A DNA stretch of 64,000 nt from Paenibacillus sp. URB8-2 (GCF_013393385.1 NZ_AP023239.1:4216001-4280000); one strand, 5' to 3'; numbered from the stretch's first letter, positions 50,496-61,406 are shown. The notes: generated by a model from the letters alone, not told the origin. Made by a program: numbers and translations.

Positions 50496-51155
50496 CTACA
50501 CCCCTTTAAACACATTTAAATCCCGACGCAGCTTGACGATGTTGTGTATTTTGTCGATCTGCATGACACCTTCCGACAAAAAAGCGAACTCCATGCTGCT
50601 CTCACGGGTTTCCCATTCATCCGGGGGGCGACTGATTATCTCGGCTATGCGAAGCTGGGTCGGAGCCATCACGGAAGCCGCGATAACCGCTCCTTCGTTG
50701 CCCTCCACTCCCGCGTGAGCCACGCCTCTCAGAGCCCCGAGAATAAAAATATCTCCTGTACAGGTAATCGCGCCGCCGGGATTCACATCCCCGAGAAAGA
50801 GCAAGTCTCCCTTATGGTTCAGCACCTGCCCGGAACGAAGAATTCCGCTCATTACATACAGTGAGCTTCCGTTCCCCGGTTTCACGGCATCCTGCGCCTC
50901 GACCGACCGAATCAGCAAGTTGCCCTGTCCGCGCAAAATATCCAGCACCGCTTCCTTTTCTTCCTCAGTCACCGAGCGTTTGCCCATCTTGATATCCACA
51001 TGCACGATTGGTCCGGTCAAAATATTTTGATGGCTGTGCTCCAGCTTGTAGCGAAGCTCGCCAAGCATCTCTTCAAAGGGACATTTGTCGTCTAACAGGA
51101 AGACCAGGCCGTCCTTGATGCCTTTGATCCGTACATGCTTGGATTTTACTGTCAT
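50496..51155 (-). CDS. minC: Septum-site determining protein MinC
   Basis: Inhibitor of FtsZ assembly. 219 residues: N-terminal domain (VRIKGIKDGLVFLLDD) and C-terminal right-handed beta helix (HKGDLLFLGDVNPGGAITCTGDIFILGALRGVAHAG, about 113-150) that binds MinD. ATG at 51155 preceded by GGGGGGAGGG. In the mreBCD-minCD order as in B. subtilis. Confidence 0.95.
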   Translation of the reverse strand: MTVKSKHVRIKGIKDGLVFLLDDKCPFEEMLGELRYKLEHSHQNILTGPIVHVDIKMGKRSVTEEEKEAVLDILRGQGNLLIRSVEAQDAVKPGNGSSLYVMSGILRSGQVLNHKGDLLFLGDVNPGGAITCTGDIFILGALRGVAHAGVEGNEGAVIAASVMAPTQLRIAEIISRPPDEWETRESSMEFAFLSEGVMQIDKIHNIVKLRRDLNVFKGV

Positions 51156-51235
51156 TTGACCCTCCCCCCATTCTCATTCATTCGTGCCGCGCCCCTCAAG
51201 TTCCTGCTTTTATCCGAGAGAAATTGCGCCGGCCT

Positions 51236-51766
51236 TTACGCCTTCTCTTCCTTGCGCGTCTCGTTCTTCAGCTTCTCAAGCTGACGGCGGACAGGAATGT
51301 ACAGCAGAAGCCCAAGGGCAAAATGAATAAGCATGGTAGGCAGCATATGGTTCATTAGCGCCCAGTTGTATGGCTCGCGGTTCAACTTGAAAATGCTGTA
51401 AATGCCGAACAGGATGCTGTCCTCAAGCCAGCTTCCCAGCAGTAAGACAGTCATCATCAGCGGCAGCGGTGCGCGGGGCGTCTGGAATATCAGGCCGATC
51501 AAATAGGCCGACACTCCCATCGCAAAAGAATGGGCTCCGATGATTCTTCCGTAAAATATGATATCATGCAGCATGCCGAAGCTTAACCCCAGCATCAGCG
51601 CCATGTGCCGATGATGATAAACCGTTATGAATAATAGAACGATAAAGACGAGATTCGGGACAATTCTCATTTCCCATGAATTCGGTATGAGCCAGGGCAG
51701 CACGGCGCCCTGAAGAATAAACAGCAGAAACAACAGCAAAACTAGGACCGACCTGTGCGCTCTCAC
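51236..51766 (-). CDS. mreD: Rod-shape determining protein MreD
   Basis: 176 residues, about five membrane segments; part of the elongasome with MreB/MreC. GTG at 51766 overlaps the mreC stop (GTGA). Conserved GLSFGMLHDIIFYGRIIG around 60-77. The C-terminus is Lys/Glu-rich. Confidence 0.92.
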   Translation of the reverse strand: MRAHRSVLVLLLFLLFILQGAVLPWLIPNSWEMRIVPNLVFIVLLFITVYHHRHMALMLGLSFGMLHDIIFYGRIIGAHSFAMGVSAYLIGLIFQTPRAPLPLMMTVLLLGSWLEDSILFGIYSIFKLNREPYNWALMNHMLPTMLIHFALGLLLYIPVRRQLEKLKNETRKEEKA

Positions 51767-52641
51767 TGCGGCCCCTCCGGAGTAAAGACGACAAGCAGCT
51801 GTTTCCAGTCCTCATATTCAGCCGCCGGCTTGATGACAGCGGTCTTGGTCAGCCCGAACTCCCCGTCCTTGACGCTCTCGACGGTACCAATCGTTAGCCC
51901 CCTAGGATAGAGACCGCCAAGTCCGGACGATATAATGGTGTCCCCCTCAGCGATCGGGTCCTTCTCGTCAATCCGGGTCATAATGAGCCGACCGGTCTGC
52001 TGGTCGTAACGCTCAACCATGCCAAAGGTCTGGTCGATCTTGCCGATGGCCGTGGCGGCGATCGGCGGCTGTGAATTCGGATCGCTGCTGTCCATCATCG
52101 TCAGCAGCTTCACGGTCGACGTAAAGTTGCTCACCTGGCTGATGATGCCGACCAGGCCTTTTTCGGAAATAACAGACATATTCGGTTTGACGCCGTCCCG
52201 CGCCCCCAAATCAATAACGAGCGAATTGTTGCTCGGCTCCGTCGTCAGGCTGATCACCTGAGCGTAATGATACTCGTAATTATATTTCGTTCTCTGCGCC
52301 TGCGTTAAATTCCACAGCCGTTGATAGTGTTCATATTCGGCCTTTATCAGGTTATATTGAGCTTTCTCCCGGGTATACTGCGCTGCGATGATCTTCAGCC
52401 GCTCGTTCTCCTCGGCCAGATCCTTCAGGTTGCCGATATCTTCAAACAAGCCCGCTACAAATCCAGCGGGCTTGTAAAAGAGATTCTGCACAAAACCGGT
52501 AGTATCCCTGACGAAGTTCTCGGGCCACGACAGCGATTTTCTTGTTCCGAGAGAGAAGCCCATGACCACAATAAAAAGCACCAACGTAATCAATAGAATA
52601 AATAGTCGCTTATTGCCAAACAGCTTAAACAGTTTCAACAC
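51763..52641 (-). CDS. mreC: Rod-shape determining protein MreC
   Basis: 292 residues: short cytoplasmic tail, one membrane helix (LFILLITLVLFIVVMGFSL, about 13-31), coiled coil (ENERLKIIAAQYTREKAQYN), then two beta-barrel domains (VIDLGARDGVKPNMSVISEKGLVG). It links MreB to the wall-synthesis enzymes. The start is GTG (52641) or the next codon TTG; the AGAGGG site sits unusually close, so initiation may be weak or the start may differ slightly. Confidence 0.93.
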   Translation of the reverse strand: MLKLFKLFGNKRLFILLITLVLFIVVMGFSLGTRKSLSWPENFVRDTTGFVQNLFYKPAGFVAGLFEDIGNLKDLAEENERLKIIAAQYTREKAQYNLIKAEYEHYQRLWNLTQAQRTKYNYEYHYAQVISLTTEPSNNSLVIDLGARDGVKPNMSVISEKGLVGIISQVSNFTSTVKLLTMMDSSDPNSQPPIAATAIGKIDQTFGMVERYDQQTGRLIMTRIDEKDPIAEGDTIISSGLGGLYPRGLTIGTVESVKDGEFGLTKTAVIKPAAEYEDWKQLLVVFTPEGPQ

Positions 52642-52706
52642 CCTCTAACAACCGTTTTTCTCTCCCGCTCCAGAGGTTCCCTTCGTCCTTCCCTCTCCTC
52701 ACCTGC

Positions 52707-53741
52707 TTACCGTTTCGTGCGAAAAGATCCGCTGCTGCGGGTCTTGAACAGATGGATATTGTCCAGCGCTTTCCCGGTTCCAATCGCTACGCAATCGAGC
52801 GGATTCTCCGCAACGATAACGGGCATGCCGGTCTCGCTCGCCAGCAGCTTATCCAGATTGCGCAGCAGCGCGCCCCCGCCGGTCAGAACAATCCCGCGGT
52901 CCATAATGTCGGCTGCAAGTTCCGGCGGACATTTCTCCAGCGTTACCTTGACCGCTTCGGTAATCGCATTGACCGTATCGGCCAGCGCTTCGGAAATTTC
53001 GTCCGATGTGATGGTGAGCGTCTTAGGCAGTCCGGTTACCAGGTCCCGTCCGCGGATTTCCATCGTCTCTGCCTTTTCCAGCGGCATAGCGGAGCCAACG
53101 TCCATCTTCAGTTGTTCGGCGGTACGTTCCCCGATCATGAGGTTGTACTGACGCTTAATGTATTGGATAATCGACTCGTCCATTTCGTCTCCGGCCACAC
53201 GAACGGACCGGCTGGTCACAATGCCGCCGAGCGAGATGACGGCAACCTCCGTCGTTCCTCCGCCGATGTCAACGACCATGCTGCCCGTCGGTTCCCATAC
53301 CGGCAGGTCGGCTCCGATCGCGGCCGCGAACGGTTCCTCGATGATATACGCCTCGCGGGCGCCTGCCTGCTTGGTCGCATCTTCCACGGCGCGCTGCTCC
53401 ACGGCGGTAATGCCGGAAGGAACGCACACCATGACGTTTGGATGGCGCTGGAACACGGACCGCTGCTTCTGAGCCTGGCGGATAAAGTATTTAATCATCG
53501 TAGCAGTTGTATCAAAATCGGCGATAACCCCGTCCTTCATAGGACGGATGGCGCGAATGTTCCCCGGCGTGCGGCCGATCATTTTTTTGGCGGATTCCCC
53601 TACGGCTTCAATCGTTTTCGTATCGGTACGGATCGCCACAACGGAAGGCTCTCTGACCACAATGCCTTTCCCGCGGACGTAAACCAGTGTATTTGCCGTT
53701 CCCAAGTCGATTCCCAAATCTTTTGTAAAGCCACCTAACAT
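52707..53741 (-). CDS. mreB: Rod-shape determining actin homologue MreB
   Basis: 344 residues, actin-fold ATPase forming membrane-bound filaments that guide lateral wall growth. Phosphate 1 [18 protein letters not shown] (9-26), phosphate 2 [12 protein letters not shown], adenosine motif [14 protein letters not shown] at 53741 preceded by GGGAG. First of mreBCD-minCD, 41 bases after radC. Confidence 0.97.
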   Translation of the reverse strand: MLGGFTKDLGIDLGTANTLVYVRGKGIVVREPSVVAIRTDTKTIEAVGESAKKMIGRTPGNIRAIRPMKDGVIADFDTTATMIKYFIRQAQKQRSVFQRHPNVMVCVPSGITAVEQRAVEDATKQAGAREAYIIEEPFAAAIGADLPVWEPTGSMVVDIGGGTTEVAVISLGGIVTSRSVRVAGDEMDESIIQYIKRQYNLMIGERTAEQLKMDVGSAMPLEKAETMEIRGRDLVTGLPKTLTITSDEISEALADTVNAITEAVKVTLEKCPPELAADIMDRGIVLTGGGALLRNLDKLLASETGMPVIVAENPLDCVAIGTGKALDNIHLFKTRSSGSFRTKR

Positions 53742-53782
53742 GCTGTAAACTCCCTTTCCCTGTCAATGTGCATCGTTTAATT

Positions 53783-54472
53783 TTACATAAGACCTTGTTC
53801 CTTCATGCTGATAAATCCGTCATCTCCGATAATCAGATGGTCGAGAACGTCGATTCCGACAATTTCTCCCGCCTCAAGCAGTCTCCGGGTTAAAGCAATA
53901 TCCTCGGGACTCGGCGTCGGGTCCCCGCTGGGATGGTTATGCGCACATATTATGGAAGCGCTGCTGCATTTGATGGCTGCCCGAAACACCTCTCTGGGAT
54001 GAACAATGGAGGCGTTGAGACTGCCCATGGACAGCGTTTCCTGCGCAATTACGTGATTTTTTGTATTCAAAAACAGGCAGACAAAGTGCTCCTTCTGCAG
54101 ATAACGAAGCTGCTCGGTCAAAATGTCCGCCGCATCATGCGGGCTGCGAATCGTAACCGGCTGATCCAGCCTCGTATTCGCCATCCGGCGTCCCAGCTCC
54201 ATACCGGCCTTCAGCTGTACGGCTTTGGCGGGACCGATTCCTTTAATTTGCATCATTTCTTCAATGCTAAGGTCGGCCAGACGGCGAAGACCGCCTACCT
54301 GTCCCAATATGCGCTGCGCGACATGAATCGCCGATTCCCGGCGGGTTCCCGTCCGCAGCAGAATAGCCAGCAGTTCGGTCTGGCTGAGTGATTCCGCCCC
54401 ATATTGCATCATGCGCTCTCTAGGTCGTTCTTCATGGGGAAGGTCTCGCAGCATAAACGTCGACGATTCCAT
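53783..54472 (-). CDS. radC: RadC/UPF0758 family JAB-domain protein
   Basis: 229 residues from the ATG at 54472 (GAAAGGAAGAG upstream). N-terminal helix-hairpin-helix (IKGIGPAKAVQLKA, about 76-89), then a JAMM metalloprotease-like domain with His178-x-His180 and Asp191 (CAHNHPSGDPTPSPED). The old link to RecG-like repair is not well supported; the function is unknown. It lies between maf and mreB, as in Bacillus. The 333-base gap to maf holds only the maf terminator. Confidence 0.93.
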   Translation of the reverse strand: MESSTFMLRDLPHEERPRERMMQYGAESLSQTELLAILLRTGTRRESAIHVAQRILGQVGGLRRLADLSIEEMMQIKGIGPAKAVQLKAGMELGRRMANTRLDQPVTIRSPHDAADILTEQLRYLQKEHFVCLFLNTKNHVIAQETLSMGSLNASIVHPREVFRAAIKCSSASIICAHNHPSGDPTPSPEDIALTRRLLEAGEIVGIDVLDHLIIGDDGFISMKEQGLM

Positions 54473-54678
54473 CCCTGTTCTCTTCCTTTCAGCCGCAGAT
54501 AACGCGGTATTGCTGTATAAATGTGATAGTTCATTGCTTATACATACCGGACAAGCCCGAAATCCCTTCAGGCAACGCCAATATCTTACACCCTCAATCA
54601 TTATACGGGTAAAGCCTGCTCAATACAAATATAAATCGGGCAGGGGAAGGATTACCAAATCACGGCATCAAGCGATGC

Positions 54679-54720
54679 AAAAAGACTCCTCCAGGCCGTT
54701 TTACCGGCATGAAAGAGTCC
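54679..54720 (-). terminator. Terminator after maf
   Basis: GACTC/GAGTC outer stem with inner GCCG/CGGC; T5 on the minus strand. Confidence 0.75.
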
Positions 54721-54805
54721 ATGGATTAACGCATCCTTCGGAAGCCGTTTCCGAAATGCTGCAGTTCAGCCGGGCTCCGCCGGCCGTTTGTGTCCTGCCT
54801 GCGCC

Positions 54806-55522
54806 TTAGCCGATTTTGAAAGGACAGACATTGTATTTCAGCAGCATTTGATACAGCAGATTCAGAGGAAGCCCCATTACGCTGTAAAAGTCGCCTTCAA
54901 TCTTCTCAACAAAAACGGACCCAATCCCCTGTATCCCGTACGAACCCGCCTTATCCAGTGGCTCGCCCGTCTTGATATAATCTTCGATTTCTTCCTCCGA
55001 CATCGGCCGGAACGTGACCTTGCTTTCCGTATAACCGGCCATAACGACAGGCTCGCCATCAGGCGATTCCGAGAGAACACTGTATTGTCCAAGGTCCCCC
55101 AGCCGCACCGATTGGCTACCGCTATTATCTGTGACTTCCGGCCGAAGAGTATCATTCCTGCCGTCCCCAAGTTTGATGCAGGCCACGCCCGTATATACCT
55201 TATGGCTTCTTCCCTGCAGGGCGGCCAGCATTGCCCTGCTGTCTTCCGCATCAACCGGCTTGCCGAGAACCCGGCCGTCCAAGACGACAATTGTATCGCT
55301 TCCGACGATGATGGCGTCCCGTTCGCCCGCCAGCGGAAGAACCGCTTCCGCCTTGCGGAGAGCAAGCTCGCTTACGATGCGTTCCGGCTCCCATTCCGGC
55401 GGGAAGCTCTCATCGGCTTCACTCGGTATAACCTCAAGGGGAAGTCCCAGTAATGATAAAAGCTCCCGGCGGCGAGGCGAACCGGAAGCAAGAATGATCG
55501 GAGTTATGCTGTTGTCGTTCAC
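54806..55522 (-). CDS. maf: Maf-family nucleoside triphosphate pyrophosphatase
   Basis: 238 residues, long for the family (about 190-200). N-terminal LASGSPRRRELLSLLG (11-26), acidic SDTIVVLDGRVLGKP (about 94-108), and GYGIQG-like SYGIQGIG near 205. Hydrolyses non-canonical or canonical (d)NTPs such as dTTP/UTP; linked to septum control in B. subtilis. A 30-residue insert (NDTLRPEVTDNSGSQSVRLGD region, about 125-150) explains the extra length. Start GTG at 55522 with AAAGGA upstream. Confidence 0.93.
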   Translation of the reverse strand: MNDNSITPIILASGSPRRRELLSLLGLPLEVIPSEADESFPPEWEPERIVSELALRKAEAVLPLAGERDAIIVGSDTIVVLDGRVLGKPVDAEDSRAMLAALQGRSHKVYTGVACIKLGDGRNDTLRPEVTDNSGSQSVRLGDLGQYSVLSESPDGEPVVMAGYTESKVTFRPMSEEEIEDYIKTGEPLDKAGSYGIQGIGSVFVEKIEGDFYSVMGLPLNLLYQMLLKYNVCPFKIG

Positions 55523-55552
55523 GTCGTATTATCCTTTCCATAGGCTAAACGG

Positions 55553-55798
55553 CTATTTTCTGCGGTACAGCCAAACGGCTATAATAATGCCGACCAGACT
55601 GAGCAGACATAGCTTCAACCGAATCGTAATGTCATAGCTGATGATGTCCAAGTCGGCTTGCGGCGACCATTTGATCAAAGTTGACTTTGTCAGGAACGAC
55701 AGAGCTTTAACCGGCTGCAGCAGCCTGGCGATCCAGGAGCCGGCCAGCCAGCCCAGAATCAGAAACAACAGAAGCGTACCTATATTTTTCTTCTTCAT
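55553..55798 (-). CDS. DUF4321 small membrane protein
   Basis: 81 residues with two membrane helices (TLLLFLILGWLAGSWIARLL at 8-27, KLCLLSLVGIIIAVWLY at the C-terminus). It matches the DUF4321 pattern found beside maf in Paenibacillus and clostridia; function unknown. ATG at 55798, with GGTGAGG upstream. Confidence 0.82.
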   Translation of the reverse strand: MKKKNIGTLLLFLILGWLAGSWIARLLQPVKALSFLTKSTLIKWSPQADLDIISYDITIRLKLCLLSLVGIIIAVWLYRRK

Positions 55799-55865
55799 CG
55801 ACCGTCTTCCCTCACCTTTGTGACATCTTCATTATTATACGGTGAAAAGACAGTGAAATACAACG

Positions 55866-55910
55866 CAAAATCCGGCGCGGATTGAGATCCCTCCCTTCCG
55901 CGCCGGATTC
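55866..55910 (-). terminator. Terminator after the SPOR-domain gene
   Basis: AATCCGGCGCGGA/TCCGCGCCGGATT, a very strong stem, with TTTT on the minus strand. Confidence 0.9.
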
Positions 55911-55939
55911 GGTCAACGCATGATCATAACCGGTTCTGT

Positions 55940-57271
55940 CTAACCTTGTTCCATTGCGGCCATCAGCCGTTTTTGGCCGCTGAGCATTTCGAGCATGGAA
56001 GACTGGACTTCCCAGAGCAGGCCGTCGGCCTTGCTTTTACCATATTCGTTCATCGCCGATACACCCTGGCTTACGGATTTCTCCAGTTCCTTGGCTACAG
56101 CCTGTTCCTCGGAAGGCAGTCCCGCTTCCAGCGCCTTCACCGCTTCCGTCCACTGCAGATGGAGATCGCTTACCTTCGTCGTATCCGCCGCCGTATCGCC
56201 GCCAAGCAGCGTCGCGGAGAGAGAGCTAAGCTCGCCGAGCAGCGCTCCGCTGGCTTCAAAATACTGGGCCACCGTTTCCCCGTCTCCGTTATATACAAGC
56301 CTGCTTTCGTTTGGAAGTGTTACTTCCTTAACATACAGATCAATGCCCTGCGCCTCCAGCCTGCTCCCGAGCAGCTTCGCCTGCTCCCGGTCGGATGACA
56401 GTCCGGCGTACACCCGGTTGCCGTCCTCCGGGTCGATTCCAGCGGCCAGTCCGGCGCTCACCAGCTCCTGCTTCGCCTGCGCCGCTCCTTCCGGTGTGCT
56501 GAACACCCCGTACTGGAGCAGATAATAGCTCTGTGACGCCACCTGTACGGGAACCGCCGGGGCGGTTGCCGCATTGCCCGCGGTATGCTGACCCACGGCT
56601 GAATTTGACGATGCCGTATCGGCGGAATCGCCGTTATGGACTCCGCCGATAAAAGTCAGCGCGGCATATCCAAGCATTAAGCCGATGCCGATGGCGCCCG
56701 CGACCGAAGCCGGGAACTTCCACCAGGAAGAGGAACGCCGGGTTGTGTAGTATCCCCCGCCGGCGTCTTCCGTCTCCTCCGGCCATTCCCCCAAAGGACC
56801 TTTAGCCGGTGGACTATCGTCTTTCGTGAACGCCGGAGAGCTGTAATCGAAATCGGCATAGCTCACATCGGTTTCCGGCTGTCGCTCCCGGAAATCTCCG
56901 ATCCGCCGGGAGCGAAGAAACGAATCGCGCAGCAGCTCTCTGTCCACAGCACCTTCACTGTCCCGCCCATCTCGGTTGTCATCGTCCCAGTCGTCCGAAT
57001 CTACGCCGCTGCCGGCGGTTTTCTTGTTATTGTTGTAAGCCTGTTCCAGCTCCTCCAACCGATATTCGCGATCCTGCAATCTGCCCCGTGGATGTATAGG
57101 GTCCAAGGTTCTTCCCGGCCGGCTTCCCCCGGCCGTACGCCGGACCTCGTCCAGACTGTATACTTCCGCCTGCTGCTCCAGCTTCGCCTTTTCCGGTCCG
57201 GATTCCGGCTGAAGCTCCCTCGGCTTGTCCTTTCCGGCATCGAACCGGAACGTCATTCTACCGTTACTCAA
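55940..57271 (-). CDS. SPOR-domain membrane protein
   Basis: About 443 residues. A long charged, disordered cytoplasmic part (1-180), one membrane helix (FPASVAGAIGIGLMLGYAALTFIGG, about 186-208), a Ser/Ala linker, and an external SPOR domain (SYYLLQYGVFSTPEGAAQAKQEL, about 248-325) that should bind denuded peptidoglycan at septa or spore walls. A helical C-terminal tail follows. Start: TTG at 57271, six bases after GAGGTG, is preferred to the GTG at 57280, but this is uncertain. Single-gene unit; wall remodelling is inferred from the domain only. Confidence 0.78.
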   Translation of the reverse strand: MSNGRMTFRFDAGKDKPRELQPESGPEKAKLEQQAEVYSLDEVRRTAGGSRPGRTLDPIHPRGRLQDREYRLEELEQAYNNNKKTAGSGVDSDDWDDDNRDGRDSEGAVDRELLRDSFLRSRRIGDFRERQPETDVSYADFDYSSPAFTKDDSPPAKGPLGEWPEETEDAGGGYYTTRRSSSWWKFPASVAGAIGIGLMLGYAALTFIGGVHNGDSADTASSNSAVGQHTAGNAATAPAVPVQVASQSYYLLQYGVFSTPEGAAQAKQELVSAGLAAGIDPEDGNRVYAGLSSDREQAKLLGSRLEAQGIDLYVKEVTLPNESRLVYNGDGETVAQYFEASGALLGELSSLSATLLGGDTAADTTKVSDLHLQWTEAVKALEAGLPSEEQAVAKELEKSVSQGVSAMNEYGKSKADGLLWEVQSSMLEMLSGQKRLMAAMEQG

Positions 57272-57339
57272 TCCGTCCACCTCACCTTGTCCAGTCTATA
57301 AGAAAAGATATGATAGACGGTAGAGAAGTATGCGTATGA

Positions 57340-58200
<861 letters not shown>

Positions 58201-58345
58201 CTAACTATAGCACTCTGGGAGAATAAGGCAAAAAAACAGGGCGATTTTCAGAAAAACATCAAACAATTTTCAACAAGTTTTAACAAGTCTGATACAGTTT
58301 GTTCTAATCTCAGCAGTGAATGAACTGGCTTCCTGCAAGAATGAG

Positions 58346-58385
58346 AAAAAGACCCCTATCTTCCTTAAACAGGAAAATGGGAGTC
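58346..58385 (-). terminator. Terminator of the lysR-SMR-tau cluster
   Basis: GACTCCCATTTTCCT pairs with AGGAAGATAGGGGTC (14 of 15 pairs, counting G-T), loop GTTTA, T5 on the minus strand. Confidence 0.88.
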
Positions 58386-58419
58386 CTCCGATTGTGCCCT
58401 TCAAGTGACCGTTGACCGC

Positions 58420-59319
58420 CTAATGTCCGCCGATTCGCGAGACCAAAAACTGCCGCAATACGGTATATTCCTGGCTGGCCCTTATCTCGCTGAATGGACG
58501 CTGCGTTTCTCCGGTTGTCAGCGGATTGGCGAAATCCTCCACAATCCGGCCCGGTCCGGGATGCATAACGACAAGGCGGCTGGCCAGAAGCAGCGCTTCG
58601 TCCACATCGTGGGTGATGAAAAACATGCATTTCCCCGTCCGGCTCCAAATCTGGCGCAAATGCGCCTGCATGTTCTCCCGGGTTAGGGCGTCGAGCGCGC
58701 TGAAGGGTTCGTCCAGCAGGACGATTTCCGGCTCAGTCGCGAGCGTACGGGCAATGGCGGCCCGCTGCTTCATGCCACCCGACAGTTGATGCGGCAGCAG
58801 ACCCGCCGAAGAGGTCAGGCCCATCATTTCCAGAAAGTCCGCCACCCGTTCCTTGCGCCGGGCCTTGGGCATACCTTTCATCCTCAGGCCGAACTCGATA
58901 TTCCGGGCAAGCGACAGCCACGGAAACAGATTCGCCTGCTGAAAGACGACACCCACATCGGAATCGGGTGCGGTATGGCGCTGTCCGTTGATGGTGATCG
59001 TCCCCCGGGTAGGCCGCAGATACCCAGCGATGATGTTCAGCAGCGAGGTTTTGCCGCATCCTGAGGGACCCAGTACCACCACAAGCTCGCCCGGTTCAAG
59101 CTTCATATTGATGTCGTCAAGCGCCTGCTTGAGGACCTTTCCGCCGCGGTAGGACAGCCCAATTCCCTCAAGCACAATACCGTGCCCCCGGTCAGTCAAG
59201 GCCTTTGTATCGGAGGAAGCACTCCGGGCGGCGGTTGCGCCCTCCGATGTTTGTGCATTTTCCCCGTAAACTCCCGCGCTCAATATCTCCTGGCCGCCAA
59301 GCCGCTCCTCCAAGATCAT
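58420..59319 (-). CDS. tauB: Taurine/sulfonate-type ABC transporter, ATP-binding protein
   Basis: 299 residues with an extra 45-residue N-terminal stretch of low complexity before the ABC core. Walker A GPSGCGKTS (84-92), Q-loop Gln128, signature LSGGMKQR (179-186), Walker B IVLLDEPFSALD (199-210), H-loop ITHDVDEA. Of the SsuB/TauB/NrtD type. ATG at 59319 preceded by AAGGAGAGG. Last of tauC-tauA-tauB. Confidence 0.9.
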   Translation of the reverse strand: MILEERLGGQEILSAGVYGENAQTSEGATAARSASSDTKALTDRGHGIVLEGIGLSYRGGKVLKQALDDINMKLEPGELVVVLGPSGCGKTSLLNIIAGYLRPTRGTITINGQRHTAPDSDVGVVFQQANLFPWLSLARNIEFGLRMKGMPKARRKERVADFLEMMGLTSSAGLLPHQLSGGMKQRAAIARTLATEPEIVLLDEPFSALDALTRENMQAHLRQIWSRTGKCMFFITHDVDEALLLASRLVVMHPGPGRIVEDFANPLTTGETQRPFSEIRASQEYTVLRQFLVSRIGGH

Positions 59320-59367
59320 AGTGCCTCTCCTTCCTTCCGCTAAAATAACTGTCCCGACGCGCTTAGA

Positions 59368-60504
59368 TTAGTTGACCGGATAAAGATCGTTTCGCAGCGC
59401 TTGTTGATATACGGATAAATCCGGCGAAGCCGTAATCGATTTCTGCTCCACCAGAAAATCTCCGGTGTCTTTCAGCAGTTGGCCGAATGCTCCCGGCTTG
59501 TCCGGTGTCCCCATATATTCCGGCGAGGTCTGCTGGGAAGCGTCAAGCACGATGATTTCATTCATCGCTTTGAGAGTGGCTTCCGGCGTTAATCCCAGTT
59601 CCTTGGACAGCGCCTGCGCCGATTCCTGTGGATGCTCGCGGTAGGTTTTCACCGCTTCATCCAGCACGGAGATATATCCTTTGACGAAATCCGGATACTT
59701 GTCGACAAAATCCTTGAGGACAACGCCGAACTCTCCGGTTATGCCGCCCTTGGCCGCAACCTCGGCGGAACTGATAATGACTTCACCGCCGTCCTCGGTC
59801 AGCTTAGACTGGCTCGGCTGCCAGGTATAAGCGCCATCAATGTCTCCCCTTTGCCATGCGGCGACAATATCGGGTGCCTGCATATCGAGGATGGTTATCG
59901 TGGACGGGTCGATGTTTTCCTGCTTCAGCGCGGACAGAAGACTGAAATGGGAAGTGGAGCCGAAGGTGGTCGCGATTTTATGGCCCTTGAGATCCTGAAG
60001 CGACTTGATGCCGGAATCCTTCTTGACGACCAGTGCTTCACTCTTGCCGATAACGTCATGAATGTAATAGATCTGGTATGGAAGTCCTTGAGCAATGCCC
60101 GAAGATCCGGGAGGAGTGCCAACCAGTCCGAAGTCGATGCCGCCGCTGGCCGCCGCCACATTGACATCACGCCCGGAATCGAATTTCAGCCAGGATATTT
60201 TAATGTCGGGATATTTCTTCTCGAGCAGGCCGAGCGATTTGGCTAAAAGCTCACCGTTTGGAGACACCTGATAACCAATTCGGACTTCTTTGGGCAGTTC
60301 TCCTGTTGCCGCGCCCGCCGGGTCCGAAGAAGCCGCCGCCGATGGCCCGGCCGAATTTTCCGGGGAAGGCGCTGCGCTTGCCGCTGCATCCCCGGCAGTA
60401 TTGCCGCCTGCCGTTCCGCCATTGTTCCCGCAGGCCGATAATAGGAGCAGCATAGCAAATAGACTGAGTGCAAAGATCCATTTAAATTTATTAGGTTGTT
60501 TCAT
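59368..60504 (-). CDS. tauA: Taurine-type ABC transporter, substrate-binding lipoprotein
   Basis: 378 residues. Lipoprotein signal with lipobox LLSAC (Cys25), then an Ala/Ser/Gly-rich linker to about 67. The binding domain (EVRIGYQVSPNGELLAKSLG, FDSGRDVNVAAASGGIDFGLVG, ATTFGSTSHFSLLSAL, AAWQRGDIDGAYTW) follows TauA closely. This suggests an alkylsulfonate such as taurine, but related proteins bind nitrate, pyrimidine precursors or guanidine-type compounds, and the link with SMR exporters leaves the ligand open. ATG at 60504 with GGGAGAG upstream. Confidence 0.85.
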   Translation of the reverse strand: MKQPNKFKWIFALSLFAMLLLLSACGNNGGTAGGNTAGDAAASAAPSPENSAGPSAAASSDPAGAATGELPKEVRIGYQVSPNGELLAKSLGLLEKKYPDIKISWLKFDSGRDVNVAAASGGIDFGLVGTPPGSSGIAQGLPYQIYYIHDVIGKSEALVVKKDSGIKSLQDLKGHKIATTFGSTSHFSLLSALKQENIDPSTITILDMQAPDIVAAWQRGDIDGAYTWQPSQSKLTEDGGEVIISSAEVAAKGGITGEFGVVLKDFVDKYPDFVKGYISVLDEAVKTYREHPQESAQALSKELGLTPEATLKAMNEIIVLDASQQTSPEYMGTPDKPGAFGQLLKDTGDFLVEQKSITASPDLSVYQQALRNDLYPVN

Positions 60505-60557
60505 TTCCTGTTTTCTCTCCCTTTAGTACGTCTAGTACATCAACTGCGTGAACCTTT

Positions 60558-61406
60558 CTATTGCTCAATCCATGGCGACACGCGCCGGATCAGTCCGCGA
60601 ATGCACAGATCAATAACAATCGCGATCAGCGCCATGATAATAATGCCGAGATACATAATATCGCTTCTCAGAAATTTGCTGGCGTCCAGCACCATCCAGC
60701 CGACGCCGGACACGGCGGCCACCATCTCCGCGGCTACCAGTGTGGCGTAGCTGATGCCAACAGCGGTACGCAGCCCGGTCAGAAGCTCGGGAAGGATGGA
60801 CGGAAAGATGACAAAGACATAGAGTCTCCAGCCCTTTGCGCCAAGCGATTTGGCCCCGTTGATCACTTCGCCGCCCAGACGCTGAACGCTGAATACGGAA
60901 GTAATGAACAATGGCGCGAACGCTCCCAGGAACAGCAGTATGACTTTGGACACATCGGTAATACCGAACCAGAGAATCAGCAGCGTATAATAGGCCAGTG
61001 GCGGGAGCGGACGGTAAAATTCGATAAACGGATCAAAGACTGCCCGCAGCCAGCGATAGCGTCCGCATAAAACGCCCAGCGGCACTGCGGTTGCGAATGC
61101 GGCGGCAAGAGCAAGAAACAGTCTCCGCATGCTTGCCCCGATATGGCTTAGCAAACTCTCCCCTTTGTACCCCTCATGAAGGATATCCGTGAAGGCGGCC
61201 CAGACCGTATGCGGAGAAGGGAGAAACAGGGGATTCACCCAGCCGCGGCCGCTTGCCAGCGCCCAGATCAGTGCTGCAACCAGCAGTGATCCGACGGAAA
61301 TACAGCGGTACAGCCACTTTCCTGTGAAAGATGGATGGACCGGCCGGTCCGATTTGCCGCTTCCTCGTTCTCTTGTCCTGGTTTCCCGTATCTTTGTCTG
61401 CATCAT
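60558..61406 (-). CDS. tauC: Taurine-type ABC transporter permease
   Basis: 282 residues, about six membrane segments. FYRPLPPLAYYTLLILWFGITDVSK, LGAKGWRLYVFVIFPSILPELLTGLR (the EAA loop contacting TauB) and VAAVSGVGWMV are the TauC/SsuC pattern. ATG at 61406 with GGGACG. It follows the SMR pair by 40 bases on the same strand. Confidence 0.9.
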   Translation of the reverse strand: MMQTKIRETRTRERGSGKSDRPVHPSFTGKWLYRCISVGSLLVAALIWALASGRGWVNPLFLPSPHTVWAAFTDILHEGYKGESLLSHIGASMRRLFLALAAAFATAVPLGVLCGRYRWLRAVFDPFIEFYRPLPPLAYYTLLILWFGITDVSKVILLFLGAFAPLFITSVFSVQRLGGEVINGAKSLGAKGWRLYVFVIFPSILPELLTGLRTAVGISYATLVAAEMVAAVSGVGWMVLDASKFLRSDIMYLGIIIMALIAIVIDLCIRGLIRRVSPWIEQ